From Bacillota bacterium (GTDB taxonomy: Bacteria > Bacillota > Clostridia > Acetivibrionales > DTU013), in assembly GCA_023433505.1 (NCBI GenBank), contig JAEZCO010000048.1:104211-168210 (forward strand): a DNA stretch of 64,000 nucleotides, in the 5' to 3' direction. Below are positions 1 through 9,683 of the stretch, in pieces; position 1 is the stretch's first letter; each line of letters begins with the position of its first letter. Made by a program: the position numbers and the translations under genes. The notes below the pieces were generated by a model. The model made no database searches. It saw only the letters and a program-made list of their open reading frames with translations, and had not been told where the DNA came from.

Positions 1-974
1 TTGACGCTTCACGGAAGTCCGGCGTTTTCAGACTTGTTGACGAAGATGACGCAAAAGGAATGACCGCATGGATCATCGGAAGGTACATGAACATAACCAA
101 CCTGACCCGGGATGTAAAGATCCGCGCTATGCACCTGAACAAGGACAATATCAAGCAGTGGCTGTCTTTTGAGACAGGCTTCGGAGCTTCTTGCCTGAAA
201 GTCACCGTTTCCCTGGACCACAACAGTTGTGCCCTGGATTATACGGTGATATGCGATTGGCTTGAAATCGGCCGGAAGGGCAAGTCGGTGCCTCAGTTGA
301 ATTTTTATATACCCTTTGCCTATAACTCCACAGAATATAAATATGATATTCCTTATGGCACAATCATCAGGGAAGCGGCTGATGCCGATGTGCCGGCAAA
401 CAGCTGGGCGCTTGCAATGCCCGGACAAAAAGGCGGCAGCGCCATTATGGCGGTTACCGGGACAAAGTATGGCTTTAGAGGGTTTAACAATTCCATTTCG
501 CTGACATTGATCCGAAGCTCCTATGACCCTGACCCGTATCCCGAATTGGGCGTGCATAAATTCAAGTTCAGAGTATGTGCAGTAATGGAACCGGAGGACA
601 ATGCATCCGTCCTTCAGGCTGCCTATGATTATAACCACCCCATCTATTCTATTCCCAACGCAAGGCATGAAGGCACCCTGCCTTACAAAAAGAGCTTCAT
701 GTCGCTTGAGAAGGGCACTGCCATACTATCGGCCGTCAAGATGCCGGAAGCGGCAAACAATGCCCGCAGGCTCATAATGAGGGCGTATGAAACAAGCGGC
801 ATGAAAACCAGGACAGTGGTACGCTTTGCAGAAAAGATTGAAAAAGGCTATTTTATGGATTTCAATGAAAATCCCCTTCCGCCGGATTTGCGGATGGAAA
901 TCGACGGGTGCGGAATTGCTTTTGAAATGGGGCCATGGCAGGTCTCTACTGTGTGTATTGAATTCAAGGGATAG
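1..974 (+). CDS. GH38 alpha-mannosidase family protein, C-terminal part (5'-truncated by window edge)
   Basis: The frame is open from base 3 to the stop at 974, so the gene begins outside the window. The first internal ATG is at 60, but coding continues upstream of it. The visible 323 residues resemble the C-terminal beta-sandwich half of GH38 glycosidases, with stretches such as GFRGFNNSISLTLIRSSYDP and YPELGVHKFKFRV. The catalytic N-terminal domain is not in view, so neither activity nor substrate can be judged. It is followed after 30 bases by the rhamnose mutarotase gene and probably belongs to one sugar operon running to 4136. A second, complete GH38 gene lies at 44511. Confidence 0.8.
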   Translation, partial: DASRKSGVFRLVDEDDAKGMTAWIIGRYMNITNLTRDVKIRAMHLNKDNIKQWLSFETGFGASCLKVTVSLDHNSCALDYTVICDWLEIGRKGKSVPQLNFYIPFAYNSTEYKYDIPYGTIIREAADADVPANSWALAMPGQKGGSAIMAVTGTKYGFRGFNNSISLTLIRSSYDPDPYPELGVHKFKFRVCAVMEPEDNASVLQAAYDYNHPIYSIPNARHEGTLPYKKSFMSLEKGTAILSAVKMPEAANNARRLIMRAYETSGMKTRTVVRFAEKIEKGYFMDFNENPLPPDLRMEIDGCGIAFEMGPWQVSTVCIEFKG

Positions 975-1004
975 TTTTTTAAGAAGGTCATTGAGGAGGT
1001 CATT

Positions 1005-1319
1005 ATGGAAAGAGTTGCTTTCAGAATTCGGCTGAGGCCGGGAATGCAGGATGAGTATAAAAAAAGACATGACAACCTCTGGCCTGAAATGACGGAGGTT
1101 CTGAACGAGGCCGGAATACACAATTATACCATATGGAATGTGGAAAATGATTTGTTTGGCTACTACGAGACCAGTGACAGCGCATATTCCAACAGTGTGC
1201 TGGCAAACAGTGCTGTGGTTGACCGGTGGAACAGGTACATGGAAGCTGTCATTGTCTTCGACATAGATTCAAAAACAGGAACACTGCCTGAGATGAAGCT
1301 TGTATTTTACCATAAATAG
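1005..1319 (+). CDS. rhaM: L-rhamnose mutarotase
   Basis: A 104-residue protein of the RhaM/YiiL family, which interconverts the alpha and beta anomers of L-rhamnose in the cytoplasm. Length is as expected for the family. The N-terminal block EYKKRHDNLWPEM aligns with the E. coli protein (EYQRRHNPIWPEL), placing the active-site Tyr18, His22 and Trp26; the VDRWNRYM block matches the second conserved region and HNYTIW is also typical. A GGAGG sequence sits just before the ATG. No rhamnose isomerase or kinase is in the window, so the real substrate may be another 6-deoxy sugar. Lying between a GH38 gene and a UroD-family gene, it probably serves the same catabolic operon. Confidence 0.88.
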   Translation: MERVAFRIRLRPGMQDEYKKRHDNLWPEMTEVLNEAGIHNYTIWNVENDLFGYYETSDSAYSNSVLANSAVVDRWNRYMEAVIVFDIDSKTGTLPEMKLVFYHK

Positions 1320-1339
1320 CCGAGTAATGGAGGAAGGGT

Positions 1340-2494
1340 ATGACACACAGGGAAAGAGTAAGACTTGCATTGAAGCATAAAGAGCCGGACTTCCTGCCCA
1401 TTGATCTGGGAGGGACCGAGCAGACCTCCATATGCAGGAGGTCATATATGGAGTTGATGGATTACCTGGGATTTAAGCTTGACACAGGAGTACAGATACA
1501 GAATATCGTTCAGCAGCTGCCGGTTTTGGACCGGAGGCTGCTTGAATGGGTGGGAGCCTGTGCCAGACCGCTTCTTCCCAACGTGCCCTCCTGCTGGAAG
1601 CTGGAGGTCAAGGAGGAAGGGGACTATTGGACCTTTGTGGATGAGTGGGGAGCAAAGCTCTTTGGCCCAAAAGACGGGTACTATTTTGACTACAGGGAAT
1701 TTCAGATGAAGGATTCCACATGGGAGGCTTTCCGTGCAATGAAATGGCCGGACCCCACGGATGAAGGCAGAGTAAAAGGATTGAAGGACAAGGCCAGGGA
1801 AATGTATAAAAACACGGAATATGCCCTGGTAGGTACATCGCTGTTTGGCGGGGGAATATTTGAGCATCCGGCAAGGTACCACGGAATGGAGGATTTCCTC
1901 ATGCTTTGCGCCTGTGACACGGGGCTGGCGGACGCCATGATGGAAAAGGTGCTGGAGCTTTACCTGGAAGCCACCTCCAGGTATCTGAAGGAGGTCGGTG
2001 AGTATATCCAGGTTTTTGCCTATTGGGATGATATTACTACCCAGAGCGGTTCGATGATCAGTCCGGAGTTTTACAGGAAGTATGTAAAACCCAAACAGAG
2101 AAGGCTTATTGACCTGATTAAAAGCAGGACGGATGCAAAAGTGTACCTTCACTGCTGCGGTGCATGCCGCGATTATATCGGGGATTTCATTGAGATCGGT
2201 ATCGATATATTAAATCCGGTTCAGGTGTCTGCCGATGGAATGGACGATACGAAAATGCTGAAGCGGGAATTCGGCAAGGATATGGTTTTTTGGGGCGGCG
2301 GAATCAATTCGCAGCATACATTGCCCCTGGGAACTCCCGGCCAGGTGAGGGAAGAGGTCAAGCGGAGAATCGACGACCTGGCTCCGGGCGGAGGCTTTAT
2401 TTTCAATACAAGCCATAACATTCAGAATTTTGTGCCGCCGCAAAATATTGTTGCAATGTACGAAACCGTAAAGGAGTACGGCAAATACAGATAG
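1340..2494 (+). CDS. uroporphyrinogen decarboxylase-family protein (putative methyltransferase-like)
   Basis: A 384-residue protein of the URO-D superfamily. It opens with the usual MTHRERVRLALKHKEPD and ends with the family blocks FWGGGINSQHTLPLGTP and GGFIFNTSHNIQ. The HCCG motif near residue 271 corresponds to the zinc-thiolate region of MtaA/MtbA-type cobalamin methyltransferases, and true haem-pathway HemE lacks it. No corrinoid protein or haem gene is adjacent. Sugar operons in Clostridia often carry such proteins without a known role. It starts 20 bases after rhaM and is followed by the GH43 gene. Reaction unknown: methyl transfer or demethylation of a methylated sugar is inference. 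A second family member lies at 55780. Confidence 0.75.
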   Translation: MTHRERVRLALKHKEPDFLPIDLGGTEQTSICRRSYMELMDYLGFKLDTGVQIQNIVQQLPVLDRRLLEWVGACARPLLPNVPSCWKLEVKEEGDYWTFVDEWGAKLFGPKDGYYFDYREFQMKDSTWEAFRAMKWPDPTDEGRVKGLKDKAREMYKNTEYALVGTSLFGGGIFEHPARYHGMEDFLMLCACDTGLADAMMEKVLELYLEATSRYLKEVGEYIQVFAYWDDITTQSGSMISPEFYRKYVKPKQRRLIDLIKSRTDAKVYLHCCGACRDYIGDFIEIGIDILNPVQVSADGMDDTKMLKREFGKDMVFWGGGINSQHTLPLGTPGQVREEVKRRIDDLAPGGGFIFNTSHNIQNFVPPQNIVAMYETVKEYGKYR

Positions 2495-2516
2495 AAGTCC
2501 CGGAGGTGTGAACGGC

Positions 2517-4136
2517 ATGAAATTTATTAACAATCCTATTTTACGCGGGTTTAATCCTGATCCCTCCATACTCCGTGTAAATGACGACTATTATATCGCT
2601 ACCTCTACTTTTGAATGGTTTCCGGGCGTACAGATACACCATTCCAGGGATTTGATCCATTATAAGCTGATAGCGCATCCTTTAAACCGGATTTCACAGC
2701 TTGATATGAGAGGAAACCCCAATTCGGGGGGCGTATGGGCTCCATGCCTTTCCTACAGCGACGGCCTGTTTTATCTGGTCTATACCGATGTCAAAGCCTA
2801 TGAAGGGATTTTTAAAGATACCTGTAATTATCTTGTTACGGCAAAGGACATACGGGGGGAGTGGTCGGAGCCTGTTTTTCTCAACAGCAGCGGCTTTGAC
2901 CCTTCCCTTTTCCATGATGACGACGGGAGAAAGTGGCTGGCCGGAATGACCTGGGATCATCGGAAGGGGCGGAATCCTTTTGGCGGTATCCTCCTCCAGG
3001 AATATTCCGAGGAAAAGAAAGAGCTTGTAGGATGCCCTGTGAATATTTTTAATGGAACCGGTCTGGGGTTGACCGAAGGGCCCCATATCTTCAAAAGGAA
3101 TGGCTATTATTATCTCGTGACTGCCGAAGGCGGCACGGAATTTTCACATGCCGTGACAATGGCCAGGTCCAAATCGCTGTCAGGCCCTTATGAAGTTGAT
3201 CCAGAGAACCCTGTTTTGACTTCCAAGGATGATTTCACTCTTGAACTGAAAAGCTCCGGACATGCGGATATCGTCCAGACGCAGAACGGAGATTGGTATA
3301 TGGTGCATCTTTGCAGGAGACCCCTGCCTTCGAAAGGAAGAAGCGTCCTTGGAAGAGAGACTTCCATCCAGAAAATGCAATGGACCCAGGACAACTGGCT
3401 AAGGCTTGAAGCAGGCGGCAACAAACCTCAGATGCGAGTGCCTGCGCCTGGGCTACCCGAATATTTTCATGAAGAAGAGCCCGCCAGAGACGATTTTGAT
3501 TCGGAAACAATCAATATCCATTTTCAAACGCTCAGGGTACCGTTGTCAGAGGACTCATTTTCACTCAGGGAAAGACCGGGATATCTGCGATTAAAGGGAA
3601 GAGAGTCACTGATCTCATTACACAACCAGAGCATGGTAGCAAGGCGTCAGCAGGCTTTTTGCTATACTGCGTCAACCTGCGTGGAATTTGAACCGGACAC
3701 TTTCAAGCAGATGGCCGGATTACTATGTTTCTATGATACGAATAACTTTTATTATCTTTATATTTCAAAAGACGATGAATCGGGTAAGAGCATCGGCATT
3801 CTTAAGTGTGACAACGGAAGCTTTGAATATCCCTTGGACTCAGGAGCTTCTATCGCAGGCATTCATAGAGTTTATCTGAGGGTTGAAGTAAATTATGAGC
3901 GGCTTCAATTTTTTTACTCCGTAGATGAAAGAAAATGGGATAAGCTTGGGCCGATTTTCGACGCCAGCATTTTGTCGGACGAATACTGCGGAGGCAGCGG
4001 GCAGATTCACTTTACGGGAGCCTTTGTCGGGATCTGCTGCCAGGACCTGTCCGGAGGGAGAAAACCAGCGGACTTCGACTGGTTTGAATACCAGGAAGAA
4101 CCGGAAAACCTTCAGCCATTGCCGAAAGATGCATAA
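2517..4136 (+). CDS. GH43 beta-xylosidase-like glycosidase
   Basis: Cytoplasmic glycoside hydrolase of family 43 (539 residues, no signal peptide), probably releasing xylose or arabinose from short imported oligosaccharides. Three acidic residues of the five-bladed propeller are visible: Asp15 in GFNPDPS, the pKa-modulating Asp in GFDPSLFHDDDGRKW, and the general acid Glu in LTEGPHIFK. The C-terminal ~200 residues form the beta-sandwich typical of XynB-type members. The frame extends to a GTG at 2508, but the GGAGGT at 2502-2507 would touch that codon; ATG at 2517 has correct spacing. It is the last gene of the first operon and converges on the sensor kinase gene 35 bases downstream. Confidence 0.88.
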   Translation: MKFINNPILRGFNPDPSILRVNDDYYIATSTFEWFPGVQIHHSRDLIHYKLIAHPLNRISQLDMRGNPNSGGVWAPCLSYSDGLFYLVYTDVKAYEGIFKDTCNYLVTAKDIRGEWSEPVFLNSSGFDPSLFHDDDGRKWLAGMTWDHRKGRNPFGGILLQEYSEEKKELVGCPVNIFNGTGLGLTEGPHIFKRNGYYYLVTAEGGTEFSHAVTMARSKSLSGPYEVDPENPVLTSKDDFTLELKSSGHADIVQTQNGDWYMVHLCRRPLPSKGRSVLGRETSIQKMQWTQDNWLRLEAGGNKPQMRVPAPGLPEYFHEEEPARDDFDSETINIHFQTLRVPLSEDSFSLRERPGYLRLKGRESLISLHNQSMVARRQQAFCYTASTCVEFEPDTFKQMAGLLCFYDTNNFYYLYISKDDESGKSIGILKCDNGSFEYPLDSGASIAGIHRVYLRVEVNYERLQFFYSVDERKWDKLGPIFDASILSDEYCGGSGQIHFTGAFVGICCQDLSGGRKPADFDWFEYQEEPENLQPLPKDA

Positions 4137-4171
4137 TATTTGTAAGCCGACCCAATATAACCCAAAGGTGT

Positions 4172-5905
4172 TTAGAAAACATGTTTGGGAATAGTAACCT
4201 GCATACAGGTACCTTTATTGTATTCACTTTCGATAGAAAGACCAAAGTCTGCTCCAAAAATGAGTTTTATGCGTTCATCAACATTTTTTAGTCCATAACC
4301 GGCGGTAGGTTTTGCAAGTAAATTATCCAGAAGCTGAGGGGCGATACCGGGTCCATTGTCGCAAATGCGGAATTTAATGATGTCTTCATAGACGTTTGCG
4401 GAAATTTCCAGTAAGCCTCTGCCTTCAGCTTTACGATTAATGCCATGCTTAACCGCATTTTCTACTATAGGCTGGAGAATCAGATTGATCATTCCATAAG
4501 CATATACTTCATCGTCAATACTGTAGATAACATCAAAGCGATGACTGCTTGTTGTTAATACAATGTCCAGGTAGGATTTCATATTTTCCACTTCATCCCG
4601 TACGGATATAATATTATCTCCTCTATTCAAAGCGGTACGATAAAACCTGGTCAGACTTGTAACCATGCGGCTGATCTCTTGATCCTGGCTTTTCAGCGCT
4701 TTCCAATTGATAAAGGAGAGGGTATTATATAAAAAATGGGGTGTGATCTGAGATTTCAAAGCTTTGAGCTCGGCTTCCTTTTGAGCGATTTTATTTATAT
4801 ATACTTCATTGATCAGCCCGTTTATACGGTGCAGCATATTGCCGAAACGATTGGTAAGCTCGCCGATTTCATCCTTGGATTTACTCTGCACATGAAGTTC
4901 AAGCTCCCCGCCTTCGGCACGTTTCATCCAGCTGTTGAGCATATAGATTCTTTTTATCATTGATCTGGCAAATACTGCAATAATAAAGATCAGGAAAAGG
5001 ACACAAACACCTGCCACAATCAAGGTAGCTCTGAAAATGCTTCCGGAATTTTGTACGATCGTCTTATTGGGCACAAGACAATATAGCAGCCATTCGGTTT
5101 TTGGGATTTTCGTTTTAATTAGCAGCATGGAAGTGCCATCAATTTCTGTATTGCCTTCCGGACTTTTTAGAATATCGGAGAGGAGTGCTTCTGTTTTTGT
5201 ATCCATGTTTTGGTTGGAATATATGGGTTTTCCCATGGAATCCACCAGGAAAACCCATTGCTCTTTCGTTGAGTCCGGCATGGTTTCAAAGAGATTGAGA
5301 TTATTGATACGGATATAGAGAATATTTTCCTCGCCAACCTTTATCGAAGAATTGTTTAAATTGCTGGATGAAATAATCTCAGGAAACCGTCCAGCCAGGA
5401 ATAATTGGTTGTTTTCATGATACCACGCAATGCCTTTTGTTTCTTTCAGTGATTTATACCAGCTTTTATCCGCAATGCGTTCGATTTTATTGATATATTC
5501 ACCGTACTCAGGCAGGTTGCTTTTTGTATAAATGGTAAGCTGCTGGGTAGTTTTATTCAGGTTTAAAAGCATGTTCAAATAAGGATTAAGGAAATTATTC
5601 AAGTCGATATAGAGATTGTTCAGATCAATATATTGGTTGGAGAGGATACGCTGGATGGTATTATTGTATAATATCAACCTCGCCATCGTTTCATAATGGT
5701 CCATATTGGACTGAATGCTTTCCGAATAGACATCAACATTTCGTTGAAAGCTTTTTTCAGCTTGTTCGTTCAAGAAGCTTTTCGATTGATAATAGGAATA
5801 GGTTCCTAAAAAAAGAATGGGAATAATGCTTATAACCAGATAGGAAAGGATTAACTTCTGCCGAAACCGCAAATTATCTACAAAGTGGCGTATCCAGGTA
5901 ATCAT
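4172..5905 (-). CDS. YesM-type sensor histidine kinase
   Basis: Membrane sensor kinase (577 residues) of the LytS/YesM class used to sense extracellular sugars. Transmembrane segment near residues 18-38, an extracellular sensor to about 288, a second transmembrane segment near 292-315, then HAMP. The His_kinase domain has the phospho-acceptor His390 in SQITPHFLYNTL; the ATPase domain has the N box VENAVKHG (481-488) and DNGPG (516-520). Its ATG overlaps the stop of the upstream regulator gene by four bases, so the two are translationally coupled. The pair is divergent from the ABC importer at 7782, its likely target by analogy with YesMN/LplABC systems. Confidence 0.93.
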   Translation of the reverse strand: MITWIRHFVDNLRFRQKLILSYLVISIIPILFLGTYSYYQSKSFLNEQAEKSFQRNVDVYSESIQSNMDHYETMARLILYNNTIQRILSNQYIDLNNLYIDLNNFLNPYLNMLLNLNKTTQQLTIYTKSNLPEYGEYINKIERIADKSWYKSLKETKGIAWYHENNQLFLAGRFPEIISSSNLNNSSIKVGEENILYIRINNLNLFETMPDSTKEQWVFLVDSMGKPIYSNQNMDTKTEALLSDILKSPEGNTEIDGTSMLLIKTKIPKTEWLLYCLVPNKTIVQNSGSIFRATLIVAGVCVLFLIFIIAVFARSMIKRIYMLNSWMKRAEGGELELHVQSKSKDEIGELTNRFGNMLHRINGLINEVYINKIAQKEAELKALKSQITPHFLYNTLSFINWKALKSQDQEISRMVTSLTRFYRTALNRGDNIISVRDEVENMKSYLDIVLTTSSHRFDVIYSIDDEVYAYGMINLILQPIVENAVKHGINRKAEGRGLLEISANVYEDIIKFRICDNGPGIAPQLLDNLLAKPTAGYGLKNVDERIKLIFGADFGLSIESEYNKGTCMQVTIPKHVF

Positions 5906-7482
5906 ATGCGTCTTCCTTCTCTAACCTGTGTAGGTGTTTTACCATAATAGTTCTTAAATAGCGTGCAGAAATAAGGAAAATTCGAATATCCGACATCGCT
6001 GCTGATTTCGATGATTTTGCGGTTAGTCTCCTTTAGCAGTTGATTTGCTTTTTCCAGCCGATGGATTGTTAAATACTTAATGATACTGACACCGGTCTGC
6101 TTGGAGAATAGATGGCTTAAATAACTCGGCGTTAAATACACGCGTTCTGCAATGAATTCTACGGATAAATCGGTTTGGTATTCCCGCTCTATTATTTGAA
6201 TGACATCTTCGATAACCTTCGTCATTGAGGCTGTGTGGGAAGCAGGCTCAATAAGTGACGCATATTCTTCAAAAATCCCAGTCATCACTTGGCGCAAATC
6301 CTTCAGCAAGGTTGTTTTATAAATGGTTTCCAGGCTATTTTGAAAAAATGCCAAATCTTTTTTCTGCATTTTATTGAAAATAAAACGTACGATTTCAGAA
6401 CTTATATATTTTACGTATAGAGCGGAAAAGCGATTGTTATTCTTTAGATTATCAAACAATTGTTCAAAGCGGTCATGCACAATCCCGATTTCCTTTTGTT
6501 CAAGGTGACTCGAAATATCTGCAATGATTCGGTCGAGATATTCCGAGGTGTCATAATCCTGCGAGGGCGCATTGGTGAAAAGTATGGTACCTTCTTCAAA
6601 AAAGAATCTACTCTCTAAAATCGTCTCTATTCTCTGATACTCGCTTCGCATCTTTTCCGTATCATAGAACAAGTCGCTGAAAACAATATAAATCTCAATA
6701 TTAAAGCTCTCCTTGAACCATTGAAGCAAATTTTTCCCTAATTGTGTGAAGTACTCGATAGAATCTTCTGTTTGCACGGCGATCAATACCAAATTTTGAT
6801 ATTCGTTCAGGTTAATAATAGAACAATTGCCATTAACCAAATCACTTAAGTTTCTTTCAAAATCTGCGTCCAAAGAGTCAAAGAAACGCTTTCTCGTATC
6901 CAGCATCATGATTCGGTAACAATGCTCTCCTTCGATATATTGGGTAGACAGGATGCCATTCAACTGCTCGAAGGTGTGACGAAAATCATTTACGGTCAAT
7001 AATTCCGAAGCACTGTTTAATAAATCGGACAGGATCCGATGCTTCTCCCATTGGATTCCTTTGCGATAGACTTCTTTCAAATGAATCTGCTGTTCCAGGT
7101 CCTTCTGTTCATCCTTGCACATTTGAATCACACCGGATAAGACCCTTAAAAAATCGTGGACCTCCACAGGTTTAAGAATATACTGTACGGCTTTAAGATC
7201 AATTGCCTTTTGGGCATATTCAAACTCGCCATAGGCGCTGAAAAAGATAATTTTGGCGGGTAATTGCAGTTCTCTTACATGGGTGGCCAGTTGAAGCCCA
7301 TCCATTTCTCCCATTCTTATATCCGTAAAAAGAATGTCAACCGGGTGGTTTTTTAGATAATCAAGCGCTGCTTCCCCGCTCTCAGCCTCAATAACTTCCA
7401 GGTCAAGGCTGTATTTATCGATCAGGAATTTGACTCCATCCCGTTCGAATCTTTCATCATCGGCTATAAGTATTTTAAACAT
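5902..7482 (-). CDS. YesN-type response regulator with AraC HTH
   Basis: Response regulator (526 residues) with an N-terminal receiver domain and a C-terminal AraC-type double helix-turn-helix. The acidic pair DDE near residue 8 and the phosphorylation site Asp54 in ILFTDIRMGEMDG are present; Lys about 103 lies in YILKPVE. The AraC domain spans about 430-526 (FIAERVYLTPSYLSHLFSK, ISSDVGYSNFPYFCTLFK). The middle ~300 residues are the poorly conserved linker usual for YesN proteins. Start chosen at 7482 because GAGGTG lies six bases before this ATG; an upstream GTG in the same frame is part of that site. It probably activates the divergent sugar ABC operon at 7782. Confidence 0.92.
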   Translation of the reverse strand: MFKILIADDERFERDGVKFLIDKYSLDLEVIEAESGEAALDYLKNHPVDILFTDIRMGEMDGLQLATHVRELQLPAKIIFFSAYGEFEYAQKAIDLKAVQYILKPVEVHDFLRVLSGVIQMCKDEQKDLEQQIHLKEVYRKGIQWEKHRILSDLLNSASELLTVNDFRHTFEQLNGILSTQYIEGEHCYRIMMLDTRKRFFDSLDADFERNLSDLVNGNCSIINLNEYQNLVLIAVQTEDSIEYFTQLGKNLLQWFKESFNIEIYIVFSDLFYDTEKMRSEYQRIETILESRFFFEEGTILFTNAPSQDYDTSEYLDRIIADISSHLEQKEIGIVHDRFEQLFDNLKNNNRFSALYVKYISSEIVRFIFNKMQKKDLAFFQNSLETIYKTTLLKDLRQVMTGIFEEYASLIEPASHTASMTKVIEDVIQIIEREYQTDLSVEFIAERVYLTPSYLSHLFSKQTGVSIIKYLTIHRLEKANQLLKETNRKIIEISSDVGYSNFPYFCTLFKNYYGKTPTQVREGRRI

Positions 7483-7781
7483 GTAAAGCACCTCGACTTA
7501 AAAGTACAATAATAGTGTGAAAGGATTTATTTTACTATTTTTTAAAGTATTCAAATTTATTATGCTGCTAAAGCGAAATTATACCATCTTTCCTTGAGCT
7601 TCTCAAGTCATATCCGGTGGAAATTTTTAGTACTTAAGACGCCATAGTTCTGGGTTTTGAATAACATCGTAAAAAAGTGAAGCTTTTCAAAGATATATGA
7701 AGATTACAGTGCCAAATGGGTGTGCTAAAATTATTTTGAAAGGGAATCCTACACAATAAACCGCTAGAGAGAAGGGGGAGT
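7483..7781. other. divergent intergenic region between yesN-like gene and ABC operon
   Basis: About 300 AT-rich bases between the regulator pair and the importer operon. It should hold both promoters and the regulator's binding sites. I see no -35/-10 pair good enough to call. The importer gene has a clear GGGGGAG ribosome site just before 7782. Confidence 0.5.
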
Positions 7782-8738
7782 ATGTTCGGAACTGCATCCA
7801 CAGATGCGCATCCTGTAAAACGGACCAGGGCAAGTGAACGCTTCAGGCAATTTAAAAAATATCGCGTATTACTTCTTTTCCTTGTTCCGGGATTTATCTT
7901 TTTATTGATTTTTAATTATATTCCGATGTATGGTTTGATTATAGCATTTAAGGAGTACAAAATAAAGCTGGGTATTTTGGGGAGTCCCTGGGCGGGACTG
8001 AAATATTTCAACAAAGTATTTTTAGACCCCCACTTCTATGTTGTATTAAAGAATACATTAATTATCAGCTTTTACAAACTGCTCTTCGGCTTTCCGGTCC
8101 CTGTAATTTTTGCTATTCTGCTGAATGAGATAGGGAATGTAAAGTTCAAAAAATGGGTTCAGACCATTTCCTATATGCCATACTTTATGTCATGGATTAT
8201 ACTGTCGGGTATCTTTATTTTATTTTTTTCAGTGGAAGGTCCGGTAAATGCCATTGTGAAAGCCTTTGGGAATATGCCGGTCATCTTTATGGCAGACGAT
8301 CGCTATTTTCGTATGATTCTTGTGATCACAGCGATTTTCCAAAGCTTTGGATGGAATTCTGTCATATATATGGCTGCAATATCCGGTATTGATCCTCAGA
8401 TGCAGGAAGCGGCATATATGGATGGCGCAGGGCGTTTCAGGAGAATCATCCATACGACGGTTCCCACGCTGGTACCGGTAATGTCCATCATGCTGATTTT
8501 ATCCATGGGTACGATTCTTGATGCCGGGTTTGACCAAATCTTCAATATGTATAATGCGCAGGTTTATAATGTAGCGGATATCATTGATACTTATGTTTAT
8601 AGAATCGGGTTAATCAATGCGAATTACAGCTACTCAGCTGCAGTGGGGCTGTTTAAATCAGTTGTAGCACTCATACTTGTACTCAGTGTGAATCGGGTTG
8701 TTAAAAAAATCGGAGGTAATGACCACGCATTATGGTAA
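7782..8738 (+). CDS. sugar ABC transporter permease, LplB type
   Basis: Integral membrane permease (318 residues) of the CUT1 carbohydrate importer class. After a charged N-terminus, hydrophobic segments begin near residue 28 (VLLLFLVPGFIFLLIFNYIP), giving six predicted helices. The family opening YGLIIAFKEYK and the cytoplasmic EAA loop EAAYMDGAGRFRRIIHTTVP, which docks the ATPase, are clear. It is the first gene of a permease-permease-binding protein operon with close spacing (19 bases to the next gene). No ATP-binding subunit is encoded nearby, as is common for this subgroup, which borrows an MsmK-like ATPase. Substrate unknown; the neighbouring glycosidase suggests an oligosaccharide. Confidence 0.93.
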   Translation: MFGTASTDAHPVKRTRASERFRQFKKYRVLLLFLVPGFIFLLIFNYIPMYGLIIAFKEYKIKLGILGSPWAGLKYFNKVFLDPHFYVVLKNTLIISFYKLLFGFPVPVIFAILLNEIGNVKFKKWVQTISYMPYFMSWIILSGIFILFFSVEGPVNAIVKAFGNMPVIFMADDRYFRMILVITAIFQSFGWNSVIYMAAISGIDPQMQEAAYMDGAGRFRRIIHTTVPTLVPVMSIMLILSMGTILDAGFDQIFNMYNAQVYNVADIIDTYVYRIGLINANYSYSAAVGLFKSVVALILVLSVNRVVKKIGGNDHALW

Positions 8739-8757
8739 AGCCGGAGGAGAGTAAGGA

Positions 8758-9642
8758 ATGATTTATCATAAAACACTATCGGAAAAAGTCATAGATGTCA
8801 TAATCTATGGGGGCATGATAATTCTAATGCTGGCAACCCTATACCCCTTCTGGAGTCAGGCCGTAATTTCTTTGGAAGATGGAGCTTCTGCATATACAAC
8901 AGGTTTTGTGCTCTTTCCGCACAAGATATCCTTGGGAGCGTACAAACTTGCTATTCAATATTCGCTTCTTTGGACCGGGTATTTGAACACGATTATACGA
9001 ACGGTAGCAGGTGTGGCCTTGATTATTGTTTTTACAGCGCTGACAGCCTACCCGCTGTCTAAAAAAGAATTGCCGTTTAATCGGGCTTTTACCGGAATTT
9101 TATTATTTACTATGCTATTTAGCGGCGGACTGATTCCAAATTATTTACTGATTCGAAATTTAGGTTTGATTAATTCTATAGGGTCTCTTGTGCTGCCGGG
9201 TATGATCAGTGCTTACAATGTGTTGATTATGCGTAATTTTTTCAAATCCGTGCCGGATAGCCTGGAAGAAGCTGCGAGAATAGATGGCGCCGGATATGTC
9301 CGGATCTTTGTAAGTATCGTCCTTCCGCTTTCTGTACCTGTACTTGCGACAATAGCCTTATGGGTTGGAGTCGGACACTGGAATGCCTGGTTTGATTGTC
9401 TGATTTATATCAATGACAGTAAAAAGCAGGTGTTGCAGGTAATTTTGAGAAAGATCATCATTGATACCACATCCAGCGATGTTAGTGCTATGATGTTGAA
9501 AATGAACAATCGTACCGATTATACGGGAAGACAGTTGCAATCTGCCGTTATCATGCTTTCAATTGTCCCCATGGTTGCGGTTTACCCCTTTTTGCAAAAA
9601 TATTTTGTCAAAGGGATTATGATTGGTGCTATTAAAGGCTAA
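8758..9642 (+). CDS. sugar ABC transporter permease, YtcP type
   Basis: Second permease (294 residues) of the same importer. Six transmembrane segments, starting with a helix around residues 15-37, then the long periplasmic stretch AYTTGFVLFPHKISLGAYKL typical of YtcP/YesQ proteins. The EAA loop EEAARIDGAGYVRIFVSIVLP and the C-terminal KYFVKGIMIGAIKG are family hallmarks. GGAGG precedes the ATG. It is followed after 41 bases by the binding-protein gene and works with it and the upstream permease to bring a sugar across the membrane. Its paralogue at 37566 ends almost identically (KYFVKGIIVGSLKG), so the two importers probably arose from one ancestor. Confidence 0.93.
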   Translation: MIYHKTLSEKVIDVIIYGGMIILMLATLYPFWSQAVISLEDGASAYTTGFVLFPHKISLGAYKLAIQYSLLWTGYLNTIIRTVAGVALIIVFTALTAYPLSKKELPFNRAFTGILLFTMLFSGGLIPNYLLIRNLGLINSIGSLVLPGMISAYNVLIMRNFFKSVPDSLEEAARIDGAGYVRIFVSIVLPLSVPVLATIALWVGVGHWNAWFDCLIYINDSKKQVLQVILRKIIIDTTSSDVSAMMLKMNNRTDYTGRQLQSAVIMLSIVPMVAVYPFLQKYFVKGIMIGAIKG

Positions 9643-9683
9643 GTGCCTTTACATAGATAATAGGTAAAAAAGGAGGAGTTTTT